DNA of 64,000 nucleotides, taken from DATAUK01 sp036268295. Its GTDB lineage: Bacteria > Actinomycetota > Actinomycetes > JAFAQI01. The translations under genes were made by a program, and so were the position numbers. The notes under the pieces were generated by a model that worked only from the letters and a program-made list of their open reading frames with translations, was not told the DNA's origin and did not search any database. This document shows positions 1-8,375 of this stretch, in pieces. How positions within the stretch are numbered: the first letter of the stretch is position 1; every line of letters begins with the position of its first letter. The stretch covers positions 1 through 64,000 of the forward strand of contig DATAUK010000030.1 of NCBI GenBank assembly GCA_036268295.1. The letters are read 5' to 3'.

Positions 1-141
1 CTGGTGCAGCTGACGACCAACTCCGAACGACCCGAGGCTCGACGCTTCTACGAACGCCTCGGCTTCACGGCGAGTCACGTCGGCATGAAGCTCGCGCTGG
101 CCTCAGACCAGGGCGGAGAGTACGGCGTCGAACTTCACTGA
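1..141 (+). CDS. GNAT-like acetyltransferase, 3' fragment
   Basis: The window opens inside a plus-strand reading frame whose last 46 residues are visible. The segment RPEARRFYERLGFTASHVGM is the usual C-terminal signature of a GNAT N-acetyltransferase: the acetyl-CoA-binding helix, then F-Y-E-R-L-G-F, then the last strand. The 5' end, and so the substrate, lies outside the window. Its stop overlaps the 3' end of the convergent isochorismate synthase gene by 39 bp. The fold assignment is fairly safe; a specific function cannot be given. Confidence 0.75.
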   Translation: MVQLTTNSERPEARRFYERLGFTASHVGMKLALASDQGGEYGVELH

Positions 142-1347
142 GGTCTCCGCTACCTCGCAGGCCGGGTCGGAGTCGGCGACGATCCCGGCGCCGGCCCAAA
201 GCCGGGCGATGTTGCCGGTCAGTTGCGCGCACCGAAGCGCGATCGCGAACTCACCGTCGCCGTTCGCGTCGATCCAGCCGACCGGCGCGGCGTAGCGCCC
301 GCGCGGCGCAGCCTCGAGCCGGCTGATCATCGCCAGCGCCTCGGCTCGAGGAGTGCCGCCGACCGCGGCTGACGGATGGAGCAACGCAGCCAGAGCGAGC
401 GCGCTCGGCGCCGGGTCCGGGAGCCAGGCCTCGACGTGGGTGGCGAGATGGCTGAGGTTGGCCAGCCGCAGCAGCTGCGGCCGCTGGTCGCAGACGACGT
501 CACTCGCCACTGCTGTCAGGACATCGCGAACCGACTCCGCCGCCATCCGGTGCTCGGCGGCGTCCTTTGCCGAGTCGAGCAGGCTTCGCTCGAGCTCGGC
601 GTCCTCGTCGGGCGAGTTGCCGCGGCGTACCGTCCCGGCGAGGACGAGTGACTCGGCATGGCGACCGAGCCGGCGGATCAGCAGCTCGGGCGACGCGCCG
701 ACCAGACCGTCACACAAATAGGTGAAGCAGGCCGGGAACCGCAGCGCGAGTCGGGCCGATACCGCGCGCGGGTCAAGCCCGTACTGCGCCGTCACCTCGA
801 TCGCCCTGGCCAGCACCACCTTGTCCAGCTCGCCGGCCCGCAGTGATCGGACCGCGGTGGCGACGGCGTCGCTCCACTCGGCTTCGCTCGGGACCAACGC
901 GGACACGGCGGCAGGCGGCGCGCTCGCCGCCGCGACCGGGCGGCGCAACAACGCCGGTACCTCGACGGCGCCTGGCGGGTTCACCAGCGTCAGCCACGAA
1001 CGACCCTCACGCCGGCCGAGCAACACCTTCGGCACGACAACGACCGAGGCGTCCTGCGCCGGATCAAAGCCGAGGGAGGCGATCGCGACCGCGCCGCAAC
1101 CCGGCAAGCCGACGTCGTCGCGCACCGTCATCGCCGCGAGCAACGAACCCACTTCCGCTGCAGGATCGGCTCCCTGATCGAGGTCGAGCCGCGCCGCCTC
1201 ACCCCATCCGACGATCCCGTCGCCACCCCGAAGGAAGGCAAACGCCTGCCCGGCAGGCAGCCAGCTCAGCAGCTCGCCGAGGTCGCCGACCTCGACCGTC
1301 CAGGCGACGAGCTCAGCCGCGTCGGCGGCAGCAGCAGCCTGCGTCAT
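103..1347 (-). CDS. menF: Isochorismate synthase (MenF/EntC/DhbC family)
   Basis: The 414-residue product should convert chorismate to isochorismate, the entry step to menaquinone or a catechol siderophore. The C-terminal two thirds is a chorismate-binding domain. It has the general-base Lys in DKVVLARA (Lys176), the SPELL segment, LAGTVRRG, a His-Leu-x-T-H-x-E block, and the late metal-binding Glu region around AGAGIVADSDP. The start ATG overlaps the purE stop as ATGA, so it is probably translated from the same transcript as purE and purK. No siderophore genes are nearby, so a menaquinone role is my inference. Anthranilate or aminodeoxychorismate synthase is less likely because the length and motifs fit isochorismate synthases. 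Confidence 0.85.
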   Translation of the reverse strand: MTQAAAAADAAELVAWTVEVGDLGELLSWLPAGQAFAFLRGGDGIVGWGEAARLDLDQGADPAAEVGSLLAAMTVRDDVGLPGCGAVAIASLGFDPAQDASVVVVPKVLLGRREGRSWLTLVNPPGAVEVPALLRRPVAAASAPPAAVSALVPSEAEWSDAVATAVRSLRAGELDKVVLARAIEVTAQYGLDPRAVSARLALRFPACFTYLCDGLVGASPELLIRRLGRHAESLVLAGTVRRGNSPDEDAELERSLLDSAKDAAEHRMAAESVRDVLTAVASDVVCDQRPQLLRLANLSHLATHVEAWLPDPAPSALALAALLHPSAAVGGTPRAEALAMISRLEAAPRGRYAAPVGWIDANGDGEFAIALRCAQLTGNIARLWAGAGIVADSDPACEVAETSVKFDAVLSALV

Positions 1348-1856
1348 TGGTCGGGCGCGTCCGACTCGCGACGACTTTGCAGCGCCGCGTCCTTACCGCG
1401 GGCGGTCTCGGCGAGCCCGTGCTGGAACCTCACCATCGCCGCCCGCAGGTCGCCGTCAGAGGTCGCGAGGATCCGGACGGCGAGCAGCCCGGCGTTGTGC
1501 GCGCCCGCGATCGACACCGTGGCGACCGGCACGCCGGCCGGCATCTGCACGATCGAGAGCAACGAGTCCAGGCCGTCGAGCCGCGACAGCGGAACCGGCA
1601 CTCCGATCAATGGCAGTGGCGTGACCGAGGCGAGCATCCCCGGCAGATGCGCGGCGCCGCCGGCACCGGCGATGATCACGCGCAGACCCCGGTCGACCGC
1701 AGTCGCGGCGTACTCGATCATGTCCAGCGGGGTGCGGTGGGCGGACACCACCCGGACCTCGGTCGCGATGCCGAACTCGGCCAGCACGTCCGCCGCCGGC
1801 TGCATTGTCGGCCAGTCCGAGTCGCTGCCCATCACCACACCCACCAGCGCGGTCAC
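1344..1856 (-). CDS. purE: N5-carboxyaminoimidazole ribonucleotide mutase PurE
   Basis: PurE (170 aa) moves the carboxylate of N5-CAIR to C4 to give CAIR in de novo purine synthesis, using the product of PurK encoded just upstream. Visible motifs are the phosphate-binding GSDSDWPTM near the N terminus, SAHRTP around residue 40 with the catalytic His, and the AGGAAHLPGMLA loop. The GTG start overlaps the purK stop (GTGA) and its own stop overlaps the menF start (ATGA), so three genes are translationally coupled. The pairing with PurK indicates a class I PurE. Length is normal for the family. Confidence 0.97.
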   Translation of the reverse strand: MTALVGVVMGSDSDWPTMQPAADVLAEFGIATEVRVVSAHRTPLDMIEYAATAVDRGLRVIIAGAGGAAHLPGMLASVTPLPLIGVPVPLSRLDGLDSLLSIVQMPAGVPVATVSIAGAHNAGLLAVRILATSDGDLRAAMVRFQHGLAETARGKDAALQSRRESDAPDQ

Positions 1857-2956
1857 GACGCATTCCCCTGCAGGATCGCGACGGCCCGACGGGCATGCTC
1901 GCGAGCCTCGACGAGGTCGTCACCCAACACCGTCACATGACCCAGTTTGCGCCCCGGCCGCGCGGACTTGCCGTACAGGTGGATGGATGCGCCAGGTGAA
2001 GCAGCCAGGGCCTTCGGCAGCGCCTCAGCAAGATCGGTCGACGGCCCGCCGAGGAGATTGACCATCACCGTCGCGCGAGCCCGCGGTCGCGTCTCACCGA
2101 GCGGCCAGTCGAGTACGGCGCGTAAATGCTGCTGGAACTGGCTCGTCGCCGATCCCTCGATCGACCAGTGGCCCGAGTTGTGCGGCCGCATCGCCAGCTC
2201 GTTGACGACCAGGCCGCTCGGCACCTCGAACAGCTCGACGGCGAGTACGCCGACCACCTCGAGCTCGTTGGCGACCGCGACCGCGATCCGCTCTGCCTCA
2301 GCCGCGAGCGATGTGCTGAGCCGGGGCGCCGGTGCCACCACCTCGACGCAGATCCCGTTCCGCTGCACTGTTTCGACGACCGGCCAGGTCCGCACCTTTC
2401 CCGACGGCGTGCGCGCGACTTGAATCGCCAGTTCGTGCACGATCGAGACCCGCTCCTCAACGATGTAGTCGGCGTCAGGAAGCGGATCGCCCTCCTTGAC
2501 GAACCAGACCCCGCGGCCGTCGTACCCGCCGCGCACCGCTTTCACGACGTACGGACGCGGTAACGCGTCCGCGTCGTCGGACCATTTCGGCACCGGAATG
2601 CCGAGCTCAGTGAGCTTGCGGCGCATCGCGCGCTTGTCCTGTGCGTAGAGCAGCGCGTCAGCTCCGGGATAGACCGCGATGCCGGAGTCAGCCAGCGCCA
2701 CGATCAGCTCGCCGGGTACGTGCTCGTGGTCGAACGTCACCACGTCGCAGCCTTTCGCGAACCGCTCGAGCGCACTTCGATCGTCCGGCGCGCCGATCTC
2801 CACGTCCGGCGTCACCAGTGCCGCGCCGTCGGTCGCCGACTCGGCAAGCACTCGCAATGAAAGCCCTAGCGAGATCGCGGCCTGTTGCATCATCCGCGCG
2901 AGCTGGCCCCCGCCGACCACCCCGACCACGGGCAGCCCGGTGATCCGGTCGCTCAC
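1853..2956 (-). CDS. purK: N5-carboxyaminoimidazole ribonucleotide synthase PurK
   Basis: PurK is the ATP-grasp enzyme that makes N5-CAIR from AIR, bicarbonate and ATP. The N terminus has the glycine-rich GVVGGGQLARMM motif. The central ATP-grasp region includes KAVRGGYDGRGVW, and the C-terminal half has the NELAMRPHNSGHW segment diagnostic of PurK. I place the start at the GTG at 2956 (V-S-D-R-I-T-G); the frame is open to an upstream ATG at 2992, but that would overlap the preceding acyl-CoA dehydrogenase gene and add 12 unconserved residues. It is followed by purE with a 4-bp overlap. Confidence 0.95.
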   Translation of the reverse strand: MSDRITGLPVVGVVGGGQLARMMQQAAISLGLSLRVLAESATDGAALVTPDVEIGAPDDRSALERFAKGCDVVTFDHEHVPGELIVALADSGIAVYPGADALLYAQDKRAMRRKLTELGIPVPKWSDDADALPRPYVVKAVRGGYDGRGVWFVKEGDPLPDADYIVEERVSIVHELAIQVARTPSGKVRTWPVVETVQRNGICVEVVAPAPRLSTSLAAEAERIAVAVANELEVVGVLAVELFEVPSGLVVNELAMRPHNSGHWSIEGSATSQFQQHLRAVLDWPLGETRPRARATVMVNLLGGPSTDLAEALPKALAASPGASIHLYGKSARPGRKLGHVTVLGDDLVEAREHARRAVAILQGNAS

Positions 2957-2969
2957 TCGGCCACCGCGG

Positions 2970-4118
2970 TCACAGCCCGAGGTCTCGGGCAATCAGCATG
3001 CGCTGGATCTCCGAGGTGCCCTCGCCGATCTCGAGGATCTTCGCGTCACGCCAGTGGCGCGCCACTGCGAACTCGTTCATAAAACCGTAACCGCCGAACA
3101 CCTGCGTCGCATCGCGCGCGTTGTCGACGGCGATCGTCGAGGAGTAGAGCTTCGCGATCGCCGCCTCGCGTTTGAACGGCGCCCCGGCGATCATCCGTGA
3201 AGCCGCGTCACGGTAAGCGCAGCGCGCGACGTGGGTCCGCATCTCCATGTCGGCGATCCGGAACGCCACCGCCTGATACGAGCCGATCGGCGAGCCGAAC
3301 GCCTCGCGCTCCTTGGCGTAGCGAACCGCCTCGTCGACGCATCCCTGCGCCAGGCCGACCGCCAGCGCACTGATCGCAACCCGACCTTCGTCGAGCGTCG
3401 ACAGGAACTGGGCGTAGCCGCGACCGCGATCACCGAGCACGTTGCCCGCCGGCACCCGGCAGTTGTCGAACGAGAGCTCCCTGGTGTCGCTGGCGTGCCA
3501 GCCGACTTTGTCGTACTTTTTCGACGCGGAGAAGCCGTCCTGCGGCAACGGCACCAGGATCGACGTCAGCTCGAGCCGACCGTTCTCGCCATCCCCGGTC
3601 CGGCACAGCGCGGTCACCAGGGTCGTGATATCGGTGCCGGCATTGGTGATGAAGGCCTTGGTGCCGTTGATCACCCACTCGTTGCCGTCGAGCACCGCCT
3701 TGGTCCGCGGATGGCCGGCGTCGGATCCGCCGCCCGGCTCGGTCAGGCCGAACGCCGCCAGCGACTGCCCGCTGCACAGCGACGGCAGCCACTGCTGCTT
3801 CTGCTCCTCGCTGCCGAAGGCGAAGATCGGCATCGAACCGAGGCCGACCGCTGCCTCGAGGGTGATGGCGACGCTCGAGTCGACCCGTGCGAGCTCCTCG
3901 ATGGCGAGACACAGCGCCATGAAGTCGCCGCCCATCCCGCCGTAGGACTCCGGGAACGGCAACCCGAACAACCCCATCTCGCCCATCTGGCGGATCACGT
4001 CGTAGGGAAACTCGCCGGTGCGGTCGGCCTGCTCCGCCTGCGGCGCAACCACCTCGCGGGCGAAGGACTCGACGCTCTTTCGCAGCGCTTCGTGCTCGTC
4101 GCTCAAACGGTGGTCCAC
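2970..4118 (-). CDS. Acyl-CoA dehydrogenase (FadE25-like)
   Basis: This 382-residue flavoprotein has the standard layout: helical N domain, middle beta domain and C-terminal helical bundle. FAD/substrate motifs visible are FGLTEPGGGSDAG and the region around WVINGTKAFITNAG. The catalytic Glu sits in the C-terminal ILEIGEGTSEIQRM segment, as in short- and medium-chain enzymes. GTG start at 4118. It oxidises an acyl-CoA at the alpha-beta bond in the cytosol; the chain length is not readable from sequence. Position next to purK/purE and the carboxylase genes matches my memory of fadE25 in mycobacteria. It is divergent from the GtrA-like gene with 35 bp between starts. Confidence 0.93.
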   Translation of the reverse strand: MDHRLSDEHEALRKSVESFAREVVAPQAEQADRTGEFPYDVIRQMGEMGLFGLPFPESYGGMGGDFMALCLAIEELARVDSSVAITLEAAVGLGSMPIFAFGSEEQKQQWLPSLCSGQSLAAFGLTEPGGGSDAGHPRTKAVLDGNEWVINGTKAFITNAGTDITTLVTALCRTGDGENGRLELTSILVPLPQDGFSASKKYDKVGWHASDTRELSFDNCRVPAGNVLGDRGRGYAQFLSTLDEGRVAISALAVGLAQGCVDEAVRYAKEREAFGSPIGSYQAVAFRIADMEMRTHVARCAYRDAASRMIAGAPFKREAAIAKLYSSTIAVDNARDATQVFGGYGFMNEFAVARHWRDAKILEIGEGTSEIQRMLIARDLGL

Positions 4119-4153
4119 AACACTGATTTTCGCACGGCAAATACCCTGTAGCG

Positions 4154-4636
4154 GTGGTCGCTGTCCGGGTGAAGGATCTATACGTCACCTTCGAGCATCT
4201 GATCCACGAGATCGCGAAGTTCGGGATCATCGGCGCCGTGGCGTTCTCGCTGACGATCGTGTTGTCCAACGGCTTGCACTTCGGCCTGAATCTCGGTCCG
4301 CTGACCAGCTTCGGGCTGGCCACCGCGATCGCCGCAGTGCTGTCCTACTTCGCCAACCGGCACTGGACCTGGCGTCACAAGGACCAGACCGGCATCCGCC
4401 GGGAGCTTCCGCTCTTTCTCGGCCTGTCGGTGGTCGGACTGGTGCTCTCGGAGATCCCGGTCGGGTTCAGCGAATACATCCTTCATCAACACTCGGCGCT
4501 GGCCTACAACATCTCCTCGACCCTGGTCGGCACCGCACTCGGCACGGTGTGGCGGTTCTGGTCGTTCCGTCGCTGGGTGTTCCTCGACGCCGAACCCGAA
4601 CGGACCGACGAGGCAGTCCACGAGGCGCTGATCTGA
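4154..4636 (+). CDS. GtrA-like membrane protein
   Basis: A 160-residue protein with about four hydrophobic segments (roughly residues 20-42, 48-66, 86-106 and 118-136). The NRHWTWRHK loop after the second helix and the late WRFWSFRRWVF stretch are typical of the GtrA/DPMS-like family. Family members are linked to lipid-linked sugar translocation or to cell-wall arabinogalactan synthesis, but the substrate here is unknown. GTG start at 4154; an in-frame GTG at 4169 is an alternative. In M. tuberculosis a GtrA-like gene (Rv3277) sits at the same place beside purK. It converges on the carboxyltransferase gene with 4 bp between stops. Confidence 0.85.
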   Translation: MVAVRVKDLYVTFEHLIHEIAKFGIIGAVAFSLTIVLSNGLHFGLNLGPLTSFGLATAIAAVLSYFANRHWTWRHKDQTGIRRELPLFLGLSVVGLVLSEIPVGFSEYILHQHSALAYNISSTLVGTALGTVWRFWSFRRWVFLDAEPERTDEAVHEALI

Positions 4637-4640
4637 CCAG

Positions 4641-6158
4641 CTAGACCGGAGTCACGCCGTGGCGGCGGCGGGAGAAGGAGCGCTGCTTGGACCGGTACGC
4701 CGCAAATCGCGTGATCAGCTCGCCGCGCAGCTCCTCGGGCTCGACGATCGCATCGACGATCAGCTCGCTCGCAAGCCGCAGGATGTTGATGTCCTCGTCG
4801 TACTCATCGCGCAGCTGCTGGACGAACGCGGCTCGCTCGGTCTGCTCGGCGATGTCCTGGATCCGGTTGTAGTAGACCGCGTTCACCGCCGCCTCAGCGC
4901 CCATCACCGCGATCATCGCGGTCGGCAGCGCGATCGTGGCGTCCGGTGAGAAGCCGGGTCCACACATCGCATAAAGACCAGCGCCGTACGCCTTGCGCAC
5001 GATGACCGAGATCTTGGGCACGGTGGCCTGTGAGACCGCGCTGATCATCTTCGCGCCATGTCGGATGATGCCGGCCCGCTCGACCGCGGTGCCGACCATG
5101 AAGCCGGGCACGTCGGCGAGGAACAGCAACGGCAGGTTGAAAGCGTCACACAGCTCGATGAAACGGGTCGCCTTGTCGGCTGAGTCGACGAAGAGCACAC
5201 CGCCTTTGAACATCGGGTTGTTGGCGACGACGCCGACCGGCTTGCCGTCGAGCCTCGCGAAGCCAATCGTGACCTCGCGCGCCCACAGCGCGTGGATCTC
5301 GAAGAACGAGTCGGCATCGACGAGCGCCTTGACGTAGCGGCGCATGTCGAAGGCCTGCCGCTCGGCCGGCGGGATCAGGGCGCGCAGATCACCGTTGCCA
5401 GCCGCCGTTGCCTCGACTGCGGGTGGTTCACCGGTCCAGCTCGACGGCAGGTAGGACAGGTAGCGCTTGACGATGTCGATCGCGCTCGGCTCGTCCGTCG
5501 TCAGGAAGTGGCCGACACCGGAGACCGAGCAGTGCATCCGCGCGCCGCCCATCTCCTCCAACGTGGTCTGCTCGCCGGTCACCATCTCGACCATCCGCGC
5601 CGATCCGAGATACATCGAGGCATTGCCCTCGACCATCACGACGACGTCGCAGAACGCCGGGATGTAGGCACCGCCAGCAGCACTCGGGCCGAACAACGCG
5701 CACACCTGCGGGATCGACCCGCTTGCCCGTACCTGGGTCTCGAAGATCTTTCCGGCGCCGCGACGGCCGGGGAACATCTGGATCTGGTCGGTGATCCGCG
5801 CGCCGGCCGAGTCGACCAACCACACCATCGGCACCCCGAGCTGGTAGGCCTGCTCGATGACCCGGATGATCTTCTCGACCGTCCGGGCGCCCCAGGACCC
5901 GGCTTTGACCGTCGAGTCGTTGGCCATCAACGCGACCGGCCGCCCGGCCACCTGCGCCAGACCCGTGATGACGCCGTCGGCCGGCAGGTCGCCGGCAAGG
6001 GCGTTCGCGAAGAAGCCATCCTCGACGAACGAGCCCTCATCGACCAGCAGACTGATCCGCTCGCGGGCGAACCGCTTGCCCTTCTCGGCGTTGGCGGCGT
6101 GGTACTTCGGCGGGCCACCCGCCTCGATCTCGGCCCGGCGTTCGCTCAAGTCAGTCAC
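4641..6158 (-). CDS. Acyl-CoA carboxylase, carboxyltransferase (beta) subunit
   Basis: A 505-residue protein of the AccD/PccB/MccB family, which moves carboxyl from biotin to an acyl-CoA. Two crotonase-like halves are visible, with an oxyanion-hole segment FGPSAAGGAYIPAF in the first and RKAYGAGLYAMCGPGF in the second, plus the usual GGARMHCSVSGVGH segment. It differs clearly from the AccD5-type subunit at 14637: it reads VDSAGARITDQIQMFPGRRG where AccD5 reads NDSGGARIQEG. The acyl substrate is therefore uncertain. HMG-CoA lyase upstream on the same strand would fit leucine breakdown (methylcrotonyl-CoA), but the motifs are not those of classic MccB. It probably shares the single biotinylated alpha subunit at 24402. 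Confidence 0.9.
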   Translation of the reverse strand: MTDLSERRAEIEAGGPPKYHAANAEKGKRFARERISLLVDEGSFVEDGFFANALAGDLPADGVITGLAQVAGRPVALMANDSTVKAGSWGARTVEKIIRVIEQAYQLGVPMVWLVDSAGARITDQIQMFPGRRGAGKIFETQVRASGSIPQVCALFGPSAAGGAYIPAFCDVVVMVEGNASMYLGSARMVEMVTGEQTTLEEMGGARMHCSVSGVGHFLTTDEPSAIDIVKRYLSYLPSSWTGEPPAVEATAAGNGDLRALIPPAERQAFDMRRYVKALVDADSFFEIHALWAREVTIGFARLDGKPVGVVANNPMFKGGVLFVDSADKATRFIELCDAFNLPLLFLADVPGFMVGTAVERAGIIRHGAKMISAVSQATVPKISVIVRKAYGAGLYAMCGPGFSPDATIALPTAMIAVMGAEAAVNAVYYNRIQDIAEQTERAAFVQQLRDEYDEDINILRLASELIVDAIVEPEELRGELITRFAAYRSKQRSFSRRRHGVTPV

Positions 6159-6338
6159 GTGCGAAGGTTACCGACGCTGCCGTCAGGCGGTCATCGGCTG
6201 TGGTGCCTTCCGGCCGCCGCGGCGGACGCCCAGCACCGGGGCGGCGCGGCGGCCAGATGCGACAGCACGCACGTCATCGCCCCCGTCCGGTGCTGATTGC
6301 CTGCTGACCGCGGCAACGTATGACCCTTATCTCCGCGG
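6159..6338. other. Intergenic leader upstream of the carboxyltransferase gene
   Basis: A 180-bp gap between two minus-strand genes, the longest in this cluster. It probably carries the promoter of the carboxyltransferase gene. It also contains a short minus-strand reading frame (6191-6277, 28 codons) starting M-T-C-V-L-S-H-L with a G-rich stretch just ahead of its ATG. This could be a leader peptide or chance. No clear terminator or riboswitch was seen. Confidence 0.4.
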
Positions 6339-7454
6339 CTAAGGGATCGCGCGCTCCATCATCACCACGTCCCACCACTTGCCGTGCTTGCGGCCGACCT
6401 CTCGCAGCGTGCCGACCTCGGTGAAGCCGAACCGTCGGTGCAGCGCGAGACAGGCCTGGTTCGGCTGCGCGATCACGGCGTAAGCGCGATGCAGGTTCTC
6501 GCCGCGCAGGTCGCCGAACAGCTGCTGATAGAGCAGTGAACCGGTGCCACGACCGGCCTCGTCGGGATGCAGGTAGACGCTGGTCTCGACCGACGTGTCG
6601 TACGCCGGCTTGGGCCGGAACCGGCTGCTCGCGGCATAGCCGACGACCCGACCGGACCTGGTCGCAACCAGCAGCCGGTGCGGGCCGCGCTCGGCAAACC
6701 CCGCTAGCCACGATCGGCGTTCGGCGGCGGTGAAGGTCGTGACGTCGAACGTCGCGGCGGTGTTGGCGACGTAGTGGTTGTAGATGCCGGTCAGCTCATC
6801 GAGATCGGAGGCCCTCGCCGGCCGCACGTCGACATCGGCGGCGATCGGCAGGCCGGCGGCCGCGAAGTCGCGCCGCATCGTGACCGCGTCGGTGAAAACG
6901 AACGCGGTCATGCCGAGTGATCGCGCGGTCTCGACATGACGCGCCGTGTCATCGATGTAGGCCGAAGTGAGCGGATCGACGTCGTAGCGCTCGAGGAGCC
7001 GGCTGAAGATCGCCGGATCCGGCTTGGCGAGACCCTCGTAGCCCGAGACCACGATCCCCTCGAACCAGCCGAAGAACGAGAACCGCTCCAGCGCCGGCGC
7101 GAAGGTCTCGGCCGGCCAGTTCGTGAGCGCGATCAGCCTGATGCCGGCATCTCGAAGTTCGCGCAGGACGTCGACGCTGGCCGGTAGCGCGCCGGCCGTC
7201 ATCTCCGGCCAGCGGGAGTAGAACGCACCGATCAGCTCGGCGTACTCCGGGTGCCGCCCCTGCAGCTCAGCGGTGGCCTCGACGGTCGACCGACCGCTGT
7301 CCTGGCCGTGATGCCACGCCAGGCTCGCGACGTTGGTCGTGAAGTGGTCGAGCTCGTCAGGGTCGTCGATCAGGTTGCGGTAGAGCCGCCGTGGGTCCCA
7401 GTCGAGCAGGACGTTGCCAAGGTCGAAGACGACCGTGGCGAGCGGGGTGGTCAC
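6339..7454 (-). CDS. HAD hydrolase fused to a phosphinothricin-type GNAT acetyltransferase
   Basis: A two-domain protein of 371 residues. Residues 1 to about 200 are a HAD-IA phosphatase-like domain with motif I VFDLGNVLLDWDP, motif II LTNWP, motif III GLAKPDP and motif IV YIDDTA. Residues from about 205 on are a GNAT domain of the PAT/Bar/methionine-sulfoximine acetyltransferase type, with YNHYV, the acetyl-CoA loop DEAGRGTGSLL, and a C-terminal FGFTEVGTLREVGRKHGKWW. I chose the GTG at 7454, which overlaps the HMG-CoA lyase stop as GTGA; the frame stays open further upstream but that stretch is arginine-rich noise from the overlapping gene. Both substrates are unknown. Fusion of the two domains without a frameshift is clear. 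Confidence 0.88.
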   Translation of the reverse strand: MTTPLATVVFDLGNVLLDWDPRRLYRNLIDDPDELDHFTTNVASLAWHHGQDSGRSTVEATAELQGRHPEYAELIGAFYSRWPEMTAGALPASVDVLRELRDAGIRLIALTNWPAETFAPALERFSFFGWFEGIVVSGYEGLAKPDPAIFSRLLERYDVDPLTSAYIDDTARHVETARSLGMTAFVFTDAVTMRRDFAAAGLPIAADVDVRPARASDLDELTGIYNHYVANTAATFDVTTFTAAERRSWLAGFAERGPHRLLVATRSGRVVGYAASSRFRPKPAYDTSVETSVYLHPDEAGRGTGSLLYQQLFGDLRGENLHRAYAVIAQPNQACLALHRRFGFTEVGTLREVGRKHGKWWDVVMMERAIP

Positions 7455-8365
7455 CCGGGAGTGGTGCGGGTGCGCGGGCCGGCCCGCAGCACCTGGCTCG
7501 GCAGCGTGCGGCCGACGAGGCGCTCCGCGGTCGCCGCGGCATCGATCATCGCCTCGAGGTTGATGCCGGTGTCGACTCCCATGTCCTCGACCATGTGGAT
7601 CAGCTCTTCGGTCGCGACATTGCCGCTGGCGCCCGGCGCGTACGGACAACCGCCGAGGCCACCGACGCTCGCATCGAAGTCGGCGACGCCGAGTTCCATC
7701 GCGGCCAGCACGTTCGCCAGCCCGGCGCCCCGGGTGTTGTGAAAATGCAGGTTGAGCGCGGTCTCGGGATGCGCCGAGCGGAGCTCGCCGATCAGCCGGA
7801 TGACGCGGCCGGGTGTCGCCATGCCGGTGGTGTCGCCGAAGGAGATCGCGTCGGCGCCGTCCCGGATCGCCCGGTCGGCGACGGCGACCACCCGTTCGGT
7901 CGGCACGTCCCCTTCGTACGGGCAGCCCCAGGCGGTCGAGACGATGACCTGCACCGTGGCTCCGGCGTCGTGGGCGAGGGTGACCAGCTCGGCGGTCTCG
8001 TCGAGCGACTCCTCGGTCGAGCGGTTGACGTTCTTGCGGTTGTGGGTGTCCGACGCCGACACGACCACCTCGATCTCGCCGAACCCGGCGCCGAGCGCGC
8101 GCTGCGCACCGCGCAGGTTCGGCACCAGCGCGGAGTAGCGGACGTCGTCATGCCGGTCGATCCGCTGCCAGACCTCGTCGGCGTCGGCCATCTGCGGGAT
8201 GGCGCGCGGATGAACGAAGCTGACCGCCTCGATGCGGCGTACGCCGGTGCCGGACAGCGCGTCGAGCAGCTCGACCTTTGCCTCGGTCGAGACCGGCGCC
8301 TCGTTCTGCAGGCCGTCGCGTGGACCGACCTCTCGCACGCTGATCATCGCCGGGAGGTCACTCAC
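7451..8365 (-). CDS. Hydroxymethylglutaryl-CoA lyase
   Basis: A 304-residue TIM-barrel enzyme expected to cleave HMG-CoA to acetyl-CoA and acetoacetate, the last step of leucine breakdown. Visible are VREVGPRDGLQNE at the first strand with catalytic Arg and Asp, the metal-binding LHFHNTRGAG, and the signature GGLGGCPYAPGASGN containing the active-site Cys. The start is set at the GTG at 8365 (V-S-D-L-P-A-M-I); upstream in-frame codons belong to the preceding cyclase region. It lies 10 bp downstream of the adenylate cyclase gene and overlaps the HAD-GNAT gene by 4 bp, so all are likely one transcript. Confidence 0.95.
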   Translation of the reverse strand: MSDLPAMISVREVGPRDGLQNEAPVSTEAKVELLDALSGTGVRRIEAVSFVHPRAIPQMADADEVWQRIDRHDDVRYSALVPNLRGAQRALGAGFGEIEVVVSASDTHNRKNVNRSTEESLDETAELVTLAHDAGATVQVIVSTAWGCPYEGDVPTERVVAVADRAIRDGADAISFGDTTGMATPGRVIRLIGELRSAHPETALNLHFHNTRGAGLANVLAAMELGVADFDASVGGLGGCPYAPGASGNVATEELIHMVEDMGVDTGINLEAMIDAAATAERLVGRTLPSQVLRAGPRTRTTPG

Positions 8366-8375
8366 GCCGACCAGC

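Noticed and set aside
843..1940. Plus-strand Arg/Pro-rich frame across menF, purE and purK
   Set aside because: Composition is a by-product of GC-rich codons read in the wrong frame, and it crosses three well-supported genes.
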